Shown: in pieces, positions 12,214 to 25,639 of the stretch
Numbering within the stretch: the stretch's first letter is position 1
How the letters are laid out: each line of letters starts with the position of its first letter
From: Zygnema cylindricum
Lineage: Eukaryota; Streptophyta; Zygnematophyceae; Zygnematales; Zygnemataceae
DNA length: 64,000 nt
Direction of reading: 5' to 3'
Assembly: GCA_037447655.1 (NCBI GenBank)
Contig: JBBHKE010001178.1
Span: 64,001-128,000 of the forward strand
Made by a program: the position numbers and the translations under genes
Notes under the pieces: model-generated
Seen by the model: only the letters and a program-made list of their open reading frames with translations
Databases searched by the model: none
Told to the model about the DNA's origin: nothing

Positions 12214-12932
12214 GGGTCAAGTTCCATCAGTCGGAAAATGGGGTAGTTTACAGAATTCCGCGACTATCCGTACCAATTCGTACCGCTTATTTTGTTTTTA
12301 TACGCGAAACAACATTACAAAGAATCTTGCCAATAGTCTCCCAAGGTCTTGGAGGTAATACTGACCGTCAGATGTTCATCCGCGAGGGGTTCGCTTCATT
12401 TTTCTCTGTAGCTGCCAACGTACCTGTAAGAGGTGGGTTGGCAGATACAAAAAAAAAAAAATCGTGACACGCTGGACGAATAAGCTACTTGTCACGATGG
12501 AAAACCAACGAAATTTGCACATGGTATGTATGTTTCAAAATGCAACTGAAAATTAAAAAAGTTATCTCGAAACGGTCCTTCGTCGCGCAATTCTTTCGTC
12601 ACACTATTTCTAGCAAAGGATTTTCCTCATGTTCGAAAACACGAACCCTAAAAAACGAGTTGGCGTAAAAGATTGGCGTTTGCATAAAGTACAAAAGTTT
12701 TGTCGTATTATGACTTGGTACGCGGGTACATGGTACGCAACTGAAGATTTGAAGTGAAATTTGTCGTGCGGAAGATTTTTAAAAGATTTTCAATATCCGG
12801 TCAAAACGTACTTGGTGCCACTCAATGTATAACACGTGGATTACAAACTCTTCGTGATAGAACATCGACTCAATTAACCCGGCTTGTAGAGTTGGCCATA
12901 CGATTACATAAACGATTGATGAAACTTGACCC
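12214..12932. mobile_element. PIF/Harbinger-like non-autonomous element, 719 bp
   Basis: The ends are GGGTCAAGTTCCATCA and the complement of GGGTCAAGTTTCATCA (15/16). TTA lies on both sides (12211-12213 and 12933-12935). A 60-codon frame at 12754-12936 runs into the right end and has no known motif. Confidence 0.65.
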
Positions 12933-15551
12933 TTAGCGTGAAGGAAAAAACAATGTGTTACAGTATTACTAATGATCTATTAGGTTAGACTGGATATAGG
13001 CGGCGATATAGTGTTACTATAATAATGATACATTACACGGACACATGGTGTATCATTTCGTATCGAGCCCTATCGCTGATATAAACGTATGACAAGCTTT
13101 GGCGATGTACACCGCCGATGTCACTTTCACAGTACGAAGTTCCAATCCGACAATTCTACGTATTTGCACTGCAATGTGGTGATTCGCTTGCGATGAGAGC
13201 AATGGCGCAACATTGTATGGGTCAAAATATAATATCACAGTAAGTTATGACAAGTAGCAGTTAAGCGGTTGAACTATAACTTGCTCTTTACAATTGTACG
13301 GGAAGTTACAGTTTTTGAAAGGACTAAAGTTTAGCTTCGAAAAGAAAGGTACGCTGCGGGAGGCGGGACGTTTTCTATAGAGTGTACTCCCTTACTGAAT
13401 TATAAGGCGCGTGACGCCACCTGCCTCGTCAACAATATTGGTGTATCGCAAATGTGACATTGACAATGTTTTGATGTCGCCACATCGTCGGCATCAGCAT
13501 AATGCCATTATCGACAAATTATCGCCAAAAAAAGGAAAAAAAATATCACATGTTGAACATCATTGTATCGGCCAATTTAAAAACAGTGGTAGAGCAATAT
13601 GCATCCGCAAGCAAGACATATTGCCGCATTGCACATCAGTCCGATAAGATATGATACACTACACTAAAGGAGGTGGATTCATTGTAATAGGATCTACTAC
13701 CTCCCAAAAAATCCCATTACTACAACCAATTTCAACCACACATTCCACACATTGGAAAATACACATCCACATTGGAAAAACACTCACATAAGGATAAACT
13801 TTATATTAGAAGAAGCTTATGTTCACATAACATTAGCTTGGTCTCTTGCCCTCGTGGCTCAACCCTTCTTTTTAAAGTGTTTCCTCTACTCTCCACTCTT
13901 AAATTATTTTATCCCTTAACTACTAAAACACTACTTAGTTAGTAAGAGATTTCAATGCATAAATGCCATTGCTCCAATCTGGTTTTTATCGCTCAGGACC
14001 AAGATCAGCCGGAATTTCCACAAATTTTTCCAAAGGAAAAGATGTCTACTCTCCTTTTACACTTCACCATTTATCCATCATCGCCCTGGACTAGCCAAGC
14101 CAAACTCAACGCTCCGTTTGAACAGCCGATCATTGATCAGCAAGGACTCGGTCTGACCAATGCAAAAACGTGCGAAATCTCTTACTAACTACTTAACACT
14201 TTACTAACCAGTTAAACGCTACGTTTCACTACGTAACATTTACGTGCAAAAGTGCGCGCCAAACGAAACGCGACTTCGCACAATCGTACGTCACAAATTT
14301 CGTACGCGAAACTTCCTACTAAATTCCTTAAGTGAAAGTGACGTTTCGTACTAAAAATTGTACGAAACATAGTGCCGTGCATACTGAACGTTTCATTAGA
14401 ACTTTATGAAACGTTCACGCGAAACTTCGTTACTAATTTCACCCTTAACCCGTTTCAATGATACCCACCTGTTATTTAGACCCCTAGCTGTCACCTAAGT
14501 ACACCCATAGCTAAAATTTTGAAATATAACTCCAAATCGCGTGATTCTTTCGCGGACATCTACCAGATTTAGTAGTTAATAATCGTAACTCCTAAATATC
14601 CTTTTACGAACAAGTTCGATCCGCTATTACTGTTACATTCATTACATGAGGTAATTTGGGGGGCGAAAAACTGCAACTATTAAAGTATAAGTTTTTCACT
14701 TTGCTTGTACTTCATGGGGGGAAACCCGTTAAGACTTACGACAGCTGAAGGGGGAAATGCCCGCCTTTTATATTCAAGTAAAACAAGCTGAGCACTCTAA
14801 CCTGTTTGGCTTACAATATTACAGTCAAATTTTTGATCGCAACATCACAGTTAAAGGTGAGACTTGGAACTTTCGATTGGTTGTCCGAAATAAAAAACAC
14901 AAAAATTATGCAGGGAGAAAAAAACTATAGGTGGTTGAAAAATCGACAAACCCAATAGCGGTGGAAGGTATAGTTTCTTTTTGGCGGCCCGGAGGCGTGG
15001 AACAGTTGATGGCTTAGCCTTATGCTCAATGCCTTTCTTTACGTTGAGATTTTGTATGGGCAAGAAATAATGATGTGCTTTGTGGCGTATACTACCTAAT
15101 GCTTGATGGTAGATACATGAGCTTGGAAATAGTTGTGAGGTATAAATGTTAGCGTAAAAACTTTCATGATCTCAAATTGGACAAGCTTACACCTTGTGTA
15201 GCAAAATTAGTTGTTAATAGATGAGATGAAATAGACAAGCTTTCAATGAAGTAGACAAGCTATTAATGTTTAAAATGATCGATTGATTTAATGTGTTAAT
15301 GTGGCATAAAATGGGCCACATTTTCAAAATACTATACAGATTTAGATCAAGATAATTTCAACATGCACATTTGTTTGTTAAGTTGCTTATTTACAGTGTT
15401 TTTGAAATGTAGTATTCATGGAAAATAAATGTCAGAATATGAGTCGGATTTATGCTTAACTTCCAAAGTTTTTTTTTTAATTAAGTAAAGCTTCTATTGA
15501 TTACCAACTCCATCATACGTCAGCGCGTGCGTAGCTTTTATCGTTTCAACA
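12933..15551. other. Intergenic with inverted repeats, no gene recognised
   Basis: No protein I recognise is encoded here. I can see a possible inverted-repeat unit at 13048-13659 (GTGTATCAT start, ATGATACAC end, imperfect for ~21 bp). A second pair lies at 13936-13954 and 14175-14193 (TTAGTTAGTAAGAGATTTC and near-complement). A perfect 11-bp stem, GAACGTTTCAT with its complement, sits near 14386-14416. These look like further decayed DNA elements. Confidence 0.4.
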
Positions 15552-16196
15552 CTATTTGGGACCCGAAAACGTACAAATCCGCGAAATAATGTCGCCGCTA
15601 GGTCCGAAAACGTGAAACTCAATATTTCGGATCAGAAATACAGATTTTTTACATGGCGTTTTCACAAAGGATGCCACGCCATAAAAATTCGGATGGATGT
15701 GAAAAAAATTGTAGCGTGCAGGTCTCGTCCTTAACTGCACTTGGAATCTTGGATGGTAAGTAATCCATAGTTTGACAAAATGACATATGAAGATGCCTTG
15801 ACAAAATCGCAACTTACAAAATGCAATATGACTCTCGTCAGATTTCTGGAGCATCCAAGGACACTCGGATCGGGGAACACCTGCAGTATCGCGATGTGAG
15901 CTCTGCCGATCGGACGGCTGAAAAAGAACCAAGTGATGTTCTGCAGAAGCTGGTAAATAGAGGGTAATCGTGCGTCCAGATTTCAGCGTGGTACAAGTCA
16001 CCTCCACACGTGCCCAAGCGACAGCGTCGGAGTTATCCACGTGATACCGTTTAGAAACAATACTTGACTCCCACGTGGCCAACAGAAATCGTCGGATGCC
16101 ACCATAGTACCCAACCCATGCAAAAAGCTGGAGGACCGAGGAAACCTCCGAAACTCGCGCTACTACGTCATCAAATTCTCTCCAAGGATGCAGCAC
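15552..16196 (-). CDS. Uncharacterised 214-codon open frame, doubtful gene
   Basis: This minus-strand frame is the longest in the 4.3-16.7 kb region. The translation has mixed composition without low complexity, but no motif, signal peptide or family that I recognise. It lies about 500 bp upstream of, and divergent from, G6PD. No splice sites or codon bias could be judged. It may be a chance frame or an orphan gene. Confidence 0.15.
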   Translation of the reverse strand: MLHPWREFDDVVARVSEVSSVLQLFAWVGYYGGIRRFLLATWESSIVSKRYHVDNSDAVAWARVEVTCTTLKSGRTITLYLPASAEHHLVLFQPSDRQSSHRDTAGVPRSECPWMLQKSDESHIAFCKLRFCQGIFICHFVKLWITYHPRFQVQLRTRPARYNFFHIHPNFYGVASFVKTPCKKSVFLIRNIEFHVFGPSGDIISRICTFSGPK

Positions 16197-16699
16197 TTCT
16201 CGTAATACGTCACCTAGAATATCCAGCCAATTACACCTCCATTACAACGTCACTATTATGGTCTCTACCTGTAGGAGAACTTTCCAGCTGGGCAAAAGTA
16301 TCTGTACTTTGGATATCGGGACGGCAGGAGTGTCTCGATTCATAACCGTACATCATGGTTGTACACTTCACCGCTATTAGCGTCTACATTAAAAGAGATA
16401 CACGGTGTGTACTGCGAACAATCATATACGGCTAAAAGTATTTCTGTACAGTACGAGATTCTTGTTACTCTCCGTACAAACCACGAGGAAGCTATAGTAC
16501 AGCACTGTAGATTATTTAGACATTCAAGCTACAGTACCACTTTGACGTTCTTGCTTGTCCAAAGTAAAGATTCTAGGAAGCTTTTCGCGATAAACTCTTG
16601 AAAGATATTTCCTTTTCCTTTGTTCCTGCTTCTGCAGGTTAGCTTGGCAGAAGTTTTTTCTCCGTTTCTTCTGGATACTGTACTTTGTAGCCTGCAGCC
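16197..16699 (+). promoter_or_regulatory. G6PD upstream region
   Basis: About 500 bp before the G6PD start ATG. I see no unambiguous TATA box or known operator, so the promoter is inferred from position only. Confidence 0.3.
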
Positions 16700-17758
16700 A
16701 TGAGCGCCATAGCGACACTAGATGCAAAAGTGACGGAGCAAGTTGCTCCTGCACTAGACTTTGACAATCTCAAGACGAAGAAGGCTCCTGATGTAGTCAT
16801 GCAGGTGAGGATGGACGGGAGATACTGTTTTACATGAAGGTCATTTGTTCTTTGCAATATTGAATCGGTTTAGTACAAATGTATTATGTTTGTTAAATGA
16901 TGTACTCCAACCACGGGTTGTTTTTGAATATCATTTTATGATACTATTGTACCGGTCACGGCGTCTTTTAGTCCTTAGAAGTTTAAAAAATTGTGTTTTC
17001 CATTTTTTTAATATGATTTTGTTTGTAGCAAGCGAAAACAGTTATTAGCTTAAAACTATTACATTAGTACCATATATTAACATTTATTTTGTTTTAGTGA
17101 CTGGCATTGTTGTCACTTAATGGAAGCATACGTCGTTAATATTTTTTTTCTAAGTAGACACAAACTTGCTCTGAGAGATGGCATTCTTGCATGTTTTTAA
17201 AAAGACCAGTAAAATGATTTTGAAACACAGCGTCAAACTTGAAATAACAGTGCTCATTTGATTTTTTGTCACTGAACTTGAAATTCTGTTTTCGATCTTT
17301 TCTTCAATTTCCCTGCAAATGGTTTGTTATGACCATGGAAGTCTGCGCAACTGATTTTGTGCTTGTCGGTTTACTTTGCAACAATATGATATCTTTTTAA
17401 GTGACGTCACAGTTTGCCAGACTTAAAACTGTTCGTGATCACAGGCAGCTCAAACAACTTCTTGTGCTTGTTACGTTATGTAGGGAGGATTTCTTTCTAT
17501 TGTGGTTCTGGGAGCTTCTGGAGATTTGGCAAAGAAAAAGACCTTTCCTGCTATATTCAACCTTTTTCGGCAGGTATAGTTATTCAGAAAGTTGCTTTGT
17601 CATTTTTATCCCTTGTATGCATTCAATAGTCAGCCAAATTGCTTTGCGTAATAAATGTCAATTTGTTGTCTTATTTCATCGTAAATAAACCGAAGTAAGT
17701 GATGACATTGTATGCCGAATCCCTCTTCTTAAATTGGTTGCATTGAACGAAACAGACA

Positions 17759-17791
<33 letters not shown>

Positions 17792-17792
17792 G

Positions 17793-17868
<76 letters not shown>

Positions 17869-20800
17869 AAAGTGGGAGTCATCTGATACTTAAATTATTT
17901 CTAAGCTGCAAACAGGTATTCGAGACAAAATTGAAAAATGCAGAAAAGTGAAAAAAAAGAAGTCGCTACTTGACACTTAAAAATAGCCCGAGAAGCTTTT
18001 TCCCTACCTTATGCATGATTTATGCATTAAACACTGTGAAACTGTACTACATTTACAAATTGCCAGTATCTCACAAAATAATTTGTCGTATTATCCCGAG
18101 TCTAGTAACCAAGACATTTGTGCATGCTGATAATTTTTTTTACATTTCAAGTTGTTGTTGCTATTGTTGTAAAAGCTTCTAACTTCGAAGTTTACTGTCA
18201 CTGAACAGGGTTTTCTGAAAGCCGATCAAGTACATATTTTTGGTTATGCTCGCACCAAGTTGAATGACGAGGAACTTCATGACCGCATAAAAGGGTGTGT
18301 TTCTCAACCTGATTTTACCACTCACTGCCATTTTTTACAACTTACAGTATGCAATTTGCGAGTGTTTAAGATTTTTAAAACTATCGGCTACACTTGTGCA
18401 TTGTAAATTGATCCTATCCATGTTTGAAAGTGAGCCCTTCAATAAGAAAGTAAATTGCAACTTGCTTCATGTCCAAGTTAATCATCAATCCTGCTTATCC
18501 CATTAGTCCCATTTACTTCTTAACATTTCACATTATCATTGGCTGGAAGCATTAAGATTCCACTCAAAAATCCTATAATCATCCTTTCAAGGCAACCAGG
18601 TCATGCATGGCATGGAATGAGCTATGGCCTGACTTTAACATTAACGTGAATATTGTGTTGTGGTTTACATGAACTAATTTTGGTCATAGTGTTTTCGATG
18701 ATTTAGGCACTTTTTTCGATGATTTAGGCACTTTCCACAGAATGTTGAATAAAATTCACAGCCAAATCTCATTTTCAAAGAAGGTTGGTATGTCTCGTTC
18801 AAAATTGTGTTCGCTCTACCAAGAAAGTAAAGGGTATGCATGACATACGTTTTCACACCCACTTCCATGATTACTGTATCATCATCAAAACTATCACTTC
18901 ACAAGTAATGTCCCTGATTTTCATCTGAGCAGTGTCTGAAGGGTTATAACTTTTTTGGTTTATTACATCATTCTTTACCGAAGGTCCTGGAACATTTAAC
19001 CATCGGCAGATCACCACAATTACCTTTTTTGCAGCGATTTTGTCCACAGTAGGATATTTTCTGTTCTCAAAGCCTAAATTTGCATTTTCCAATCAGGATT
19101 TTTTGGGATATTTTGAATCACAGCCATCACAGGGACGACATTTTTTTTCTTGTTGTGTCAATTGAAGTAAAACCGCCGGAATGTTGGTCACATTATTGCT
19201 CCAATAACTTCCTCAATATAAATTTCTAGGCTGTTATTGATATAGCGTGCCATTCTGTCATTGTAAATCTGCTCAAGTAAATAGAAATTTACTCGGGTAC
19301 GGGACGAGGGAGGAGAAATGTTCATGTCAATATAGACCATATGCGCAATAAACCATGTTTGCCTTCCTTCTGCATGGATTTCTTTCAGACCCGCCTTTGG
19401 CTTATGTTTCAGTAACGAAATTGCTAGTCTTCCCTTTTGGATTTACCTAAATAGATTCTGAATCTGACTTGGTCCGACTTGATTTATTTTCTCTTTTATC
19501 TATTCATTATGCACATATAGCAGCTTGTTGCATCTGAATGTAGCTCTGTTTTTTTTTTTTTTGTTTGTTTTAGTACACTGTGAATAGCTATTAGTGTTAA
19601 TAGCACTTTCCTGTTGCCTGGGTTTTTGGCCTCTGACCACAAAATAGGGTTAATATCACTAGTTGTTTTTTTCTTAACGCTAATTCTTTAAATAGTTCTA
19701 AATCAGCCACTTCGTTCGGAAATGGATAGGACTAATAGCACTAATGTAAATCCCAGGCTAACAATTTCTGTACTAAAAGAATGATTCGCGATGTAGTTTA
19801 CTTATATCTTGTACGGAATTATTTTATGCTTGATTTCATTGACAATCGATCGATGGTCAATGCAGATCTCAAAAAACGATGAACATGGGATGTTTCTTGG
19901 TTATGACAAACCCAAACTCAGTTTTACAATTTTGCCGTTTGCCATTTACATTCTTATTCAATTTTGTTTGATGGGACCCTCTCTTTTGGCATTGCAGGTA
20001 TTTGAAAGTTAATGGTCCTCACGAGGGAGACGACCCAGTGGCTGAGTTTTTGAAGCTTGTGACATATGTCTCAGGGCCATATGAGGGTCGTGATGGTTAT
20101 GCCAAATTACAAGAGCAAATACTGGAGCATGAAAGAAAGGTCGCAGGGGAAGTAGGACCTACACGGCGGCTTTTTTATATGGCACTCCCTCCCTCTGTCT
20201 ATCCATTAGTTGCTAAGGAGCTTCGACTATACTGCATGAATTCACGTAAGTGCTCATAAATTATTTGATGGGAGGTGACTACATGTAGGAAAAATGCCTC
20301 ATATGGATGTAGAGTAGATTGAGGTGCTAAAAGCAACCGTGGTTGTTTAAAAGGTGTTAAACTCTGAAAACTAAATCAGGGAATATGGAGAAGTGGGTTA
20401 ACATCAGTTGACTATTTGTTGCGACCGACATATTCTTATGAATGTTTAAACAGTCTTGAGTAGAGGTCAATTGGGAGCTTGACAGGTGGCTGGACGAGAG
20501 TGGTTGTTGAGAAGCCTTTTGGCAAAGATCTTGCGTCAGCCGAGGAATTGAGCAAACAGCTTGGAGCACTTTTTACTGAGGATCAATTGTACCGAATTGA
20601 CCACTATTTAGGCAAAGAGATTGTTCAAAATCTGGTATGTGGTTCCTTTTCAAGGATGTCTTTTGTTAGCTGTTACTTTCTTTTGATTTTTTTTTTTTTT
20701 CGGTCTTCGCGGGAACCATGGGTTGGTGTCTTTTTTTTTTTAAATTCCAGGAAGGATTAAACCATGTTGATATTGGAATTTGAGGAGCATAATTTTTTTG

Positions 20801-23800
20801 GTTTACGTCTTGTTGTCCCTTTTGCAATCACTTTTATTGAGGGAAAGGGGGAGAAGTAGAGGGGGAGAGAGAGGGAGGAAGAGGGGGAAGGGTGAGGGAG
20901 GGAGAGTCGAGAGAGAGAGAGAGAGAGGGAAGGAGAGGGTGGAGAGGGAGAGAGGGAAGGAGATGAAGTCCACCTCATTTAAGCTACATGCCAGGTTATT
21001 TTACTTGTTTTTTCCTTTATCAGCTAGTGATGCGTTTCGCGAACCGCTTTTTTGTCCCTTTGTGGAACCGCGATAACATAGCTAATGTACAGGTAAGAAT
21101 TAATGCAAAGTTTTCTATATTGGTCATGAGATGCCTTCCAGGGAGTTAATAGCTTGGTTTCTCAGTTTGTCAATTTGGAGCTTCGGATTTTTTGTTTTTT
21201 AAATTTTAGGCTGTTGACTTAATTGACTTGTACATTTTGGAAAGTGAATCACATTTTGTCTGTTGTTCATTATGTTTTGCTTTTGCTCTTGCATTTGATG
21301 ACATTTTTTGTTGAGTTGGTTCACTGTTATGTCAAAGTCAATTTTAAATATAGAAAATCCATTTTGTCAATGCCGATATAGAACTTACTTACAAATAGGT
21401 TTAAGTTTTGCATAATTGCTTGAAAAATTTGCGACACCATCATAAGTGACAGACAGAAAAGTTTATTGTCAATTGGGCAGTAATTCAATGGCAACAATGG
21501 TTACGAAGGCGGAATTGTCCTTCTTAACTGAAATTGGTAACTGGGAAGCATTTGTCGGCTTTTTGATTGCTATTCCTGTGAGAGGTCGTTTCTGCAAATT
21601 CAATGTGTCTTGTTTTAACCTTTTTTTATGGTCATTTGTAGATTGTTTTTCGAGAGGACTTTGGGACTGAGGGTCGAGGAGGCTATTTTGATGAGTATGG
21701 GTCAGTGACAGTCCACCATTCACCAAAATTAGTGTGGTTTTAGTTAACAATTTCGTAGTTCTGGTAATCAATGCCCGTTATCAGTAATATTTTTACGCTT
21801 TTCCCATATAATTGGTGTCAAATACATTCACTACCTTCACCTCAATAGACCTTTAGATTCTTTCTAAATGGTATTGATCACACCAATGATCGTGAACCAT
21901 AGGATTTGTTTTTTTGCTGTTTTAATGAACTTATCATTGATTTTTTTTTTTCATTCTCTGACTCCTGATTGGTTGGTTGGTTTTGCAGGATTGTAAGAGA
22001 TATTATTCAGAACCATCTTCTTCAGGTACAAACTCAATGACTCCATTCCCTTCTTGACGCATTTCAAAATTCTCAGTCGACTTTAGCAATGGGAAGCCAC
22101 TTTAGATACAATCAATTTTCTAGTTTTTATCCGATTATTCTAGACTTACTGCTGTCTCACGTAGGACTGTTCAGAGAGAGCTTATTGTTAAATCCCATTT
22201 GTTAAAATCCCTTGTTGAAAATTTGCAGGTCCTATGTCTTGTTGCTATGGAAAAACCTGTTTCAACAGATCCTGAACACATCCGTGACGAGAAGGTTAAG
22301 GTAAGTCTTATCGCGTTACCTTTATTGGTTCTCATCCCTTCGCTCCATTATTAATCACAAAACCTGTGCTTCAGGTCTCTGTTATTCTCCCTTTGTCCCC
22401 TGCAGTAAAGTCTCTTAGGTGAACATTTGGTCATGAGTATGTGTGTGGTTGTATATCTCTTTCTCTTACAACTGGGGTGTCATGCGATCAACAACAATTT
22501 GTAAATAAAGCTGAAAAAATTGCTTAACTAATGGGTATACAACAAGCTTGCGACTCAAAAAGTGTCACATGACTTGAATGCTATGTGGCAACTTATGGAT
22601 ACGGAATGCTTATTTTTTGCTACAGGTTCTTCAATGTGTAGAACCGATTCGCGACGATGAGATTGTATTGGGGCAGTATAATGGTTATAAGGATGATCCT
22701 GGAGTGCCCGAGGATAGCAACACACCAACCTTTGCTTCAGTTATTATTCGAATTAACAATGAACGCTGGGATGGTGAGGAATCTCTATTTATACCTTAAT
22801 TGGGGATTTTTCTCCACCTCTGCCATATATTTGCAAACCTACTGGTAAAGAGTAATTGTTACTATAGCAAATGGGCTTTAGACAGGCTAGTACCATATTC
22901 TGACTGTTTTCTGAGAGCAGTGAGCTACAGTGCAATCAGAATAGGTTTCAACATCTACTTTAGGAGCATGTTTTCATATCACACAATTGGCGGTTTGTGC
23001 AGTTCAAAACATAAAATTATCACTCTTATTTTTCAAAATAATGCTCAGGGATTGTGTTTAGGACTACTATTTTGAAAGCAAATTTCTTATTGATACCAGT
23101 GACGACGATCTGTATTGTTTGGTTCTTATCTCAGTGGTGCCTAATCTCATTAAACTTAAGGTTGCTGTGAACAATATGTTGATAGTGGCTTTGGGTTTTC
23201 CTAATTGCTCCAGGTGTCCCTTTCATCATTAAAGCTGGAAAAGCATTGAATGAAAGGAAGGCAGAAATTCGTGTACAGTTTAAAGATGTCCCAGGTGACA
23301 TATTCAAATGTGAGTACTTTACACCTTATCAAATCCTAACTTCCTTTTGGATTTCCTAATTTGCTCTTTTAGACCAGCAATGCCAGGTAAAATTTAACAT
23401 TTGAGATCTTTCCTATTTCACATTTGCAGGTAAGAATCAAGGTCGAAACGAGTTCGTAATGCGATTGCAACCTTCAGAAGCTATGTATATGAAGCTTACG
23501 GTTAGTATCCCTCACCTCACATCTTTCATCCCTTGCTTATCACATTATTAGTTTGGACTCGGGTAGGCTCTTCTTGAACAGTGTGCACTTTTCTGACATC
23601 AAACTATATTGTTTCTTGTTGCTATGTCTCATATTTTCTATATTTTGCTTTGAAGCTTCTTTTCATGAACCCTGACTCACATTTTGCCACAAACCTCTGT
23701 GCATTTTAACAAAGATAGTTTATTTTTTCTTGATAAGTCCAGTTTCTGCACTAAGCTCTTTCTTTATTGAAATTGTGAAATTTATGATATATTTCCCTGA

Positions 23801-24634
23801 AAATGAACACCTAACCTGCGAGTCCTAGTCTAGCAGTTAAATAAGTACAGTCTTGAAAATAAGAAGGAAATGGCAAGGAGAAAATGAACGTTTCCGCGCT
23901 CTGTGATTGGTCTGGGATTTGCAGGTAAAGCAACCAGGTCTTGAAATGGCGGCCACTCAGAGTGAATTAGACCTTTCATACAAACAGCGTTATGTGGGAG
24001 TTCCTATTCCTGAAGCTTATGAGCGACTGATTCTAGATACGTATGTGGTTTTCTATTTCCTTTTTACGCAAGTGATTTTCTTTTGAAAACGTGCATTTGG
24101 CACATGTGAATGTTATTGGTTTTTGTTTTTACCCCAGATCCGTAGGTGTGAATTTAACAACTAACGATGGTTGGGGTGAAATGTTTGCGATTGGTCACAG
24201 TATTCGAGGAGATCAACAACATTTTGTTCGTCGAGATGAACTGAAGGTGAGTCCCGAATTCACTTTTAACTTGCAATCTTCAGTTATGTTTTAACATTTC
24301 GTTGAATGTTTTGTGATGATCTTTTGTACTAATGAATGAGAGGTTCTTGAAACACTAAGGATATAATTTGTATTCTGCTTTCCAAATGTTAAAAAGCTAG
24401 CCTCTGAATAACTTTATAACTCATGATGGTTTTGTGTTTTTGTCATTTATTGTTTCATAGGCTGCTTGGGAAATATTTACCCCATTGTTACACCGTATTG
24501 ACAAGGGAGAATTGAAGTCAATTCAATATGAACAAGGTGGGCGTGGACCTAGTGAGTCAGACGAACTCGCAAAAAGAGTTGGGTATGTTCGTACACATGG
24601 CTATATATGGGTTCCTCCTTCCCTTGCGGCATGA
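16700..24634 (+). CDS. G6PD: Glucose-6-phosphate 1-dehydrogenase, cytosolic plant-like type
   Basis: Catalyses glucose-6-phosphate + NADP+ to 6-phosphogluconolactone + NADPH, the first step of the oxidative pentose phosphate pathway. Fifteen exons: 16700-16804, 17484-17573, 18209-18294, 19998-20245, 20486-20634, 21024-21092, 21642-21700, 21989-22025, 22229-22300, 22626-22773, 23214-23309, 23430-23500, 23925-24040, 24201-24246, 24461-24634. All introns are GT-AG, and the phases join to 1566 nt, 521 aa, the usual family length. The Rossmann NADP motif [10 protein letters not shown] is at 45-54, EKPFG at 185-189 and the active-site RIDHYLGKE at 213-221. Late exons carry [10 protein letters not shown] and [13 protein letters not shown]. 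There is no transit peptide, which supports the cytosolic form. It resembles plant cytosolic G6PD throughout and looks intact. Confidence 0.96.
17759..17867. repeat. (TG)n(TA)n microsatellite in G6PD intron 2
   Basis: A TG run passes into an interrupted TA run with periodic TATG/TACA units. It is intronic. Confidence 0.9.
19574..19795. repeat. Possible TACACTG-type MITE in G6PD intron 3
   Basis: It begins TACACTGTGAATAGC and ends GATTCGCGATGTA, with internal TATTAGTGTTAATAGC words typical of the 40514, 48210 and 63048 elements. The inverted ends match only weakly, so this is a worn or partial copy. Confidence 0.35.
20838..20964. repeat. GA-rich low-complexity tract in G6PD intron 5
   Basis: A purine-only stretch on the + strand made of GAGA and GGGA units, ending ~60 bp before the exon 6 acceptor. 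It is able to form triplex or H-DNA. Its T/C-rich complement explains spurious Ser/Leu/Pro frames on the other strand. Confidence 0.85.
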
Positions 24635-25639
24635 ACCGAGGCATGGGGCAGAAGCAAGCTATAAGGAAGAAGAGCCTTTGTCATCCCAGTTCAAACCACG
24701 AGGTTAAGAGCATTGAGAAAAGACGATAAGTTTTGGTTTTTGGTTGGAAGCTTCTAGCTCACCGTGGGAGGAAAGAAGGGAAGAAGAGAGGAAGAAAATG
24801 ATTTCCACGATGTAGAAGCTCTTGACATTTATGAATATGACAAGTTTTGGAGAATTGGGGAATTTGTAACAGAAAAGTTTTGTACGAGTAAATTCCTAAT
24901 ACCGTGCTCAGAAAGGTTGGGTCCGGGAATGCCAAATTTTCTATAATTTTCGATTTATGGTAGATCTAAGTACATAGGATTAAAGATTCGTGAAGAATTT
25001 CCCTCAGTTTATTTTTTGACAAATGAAAGGTCCATAAGAGATGGACTTCAGGTCATTTTAATACATGTTGATATTCATGATGCCAGAAGATTTTATTCTC
25101 GAAATCCCTTTTGATGACATTATTTGCACGGAATATTAACTGTGTTATAGTTCTGGTATTGGCCATACATTTGTGTCCATAGCCGACCAGTTGTTGAGTA
25201 TCCACAAAATCCACATGTTTGGTGATGCTTGTTTCTAGGTAGTTAATGGATTTGGTTTCCTTCTCTTTTTTTGTTTTTGTTGTTATTTGGTATATTTCAC
25301 TGCAAATCGTAGACTAAAGAAGTCATTAGTGCGAGGTTTATATTAGTGTTGATCATTGTAATTCAGTTTCGAACGAACCATTTGGAAAGTGTACGTAATC
25401 GATATTATTAATACTATTCTAGGCTCAAGGGCTACAATGCAGGGGCACATTTGTGGTGTTTTGAACTGTAATAATGAGACACAGGGTCCTCTCTTTTCAA
25501 AGCGGTTTACAAAAGGATTTCTAGTACAGTAGGTAAACAAGTAGTCAACAAACGTAGACAAAGGTGTTTATAGCTATTCACGATGGACACAACAAACTAA
25601 AAATGACAACTGCCTCACATATAATGCCTGTTTACTGAC
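24635..25639. other. Intergenic 3' of G6PD, no gene recognised
   Basis: Contains the G6PD 3' UTR and sequence up to the retrotransposon. I see no further feature. Confidence 0.4.
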
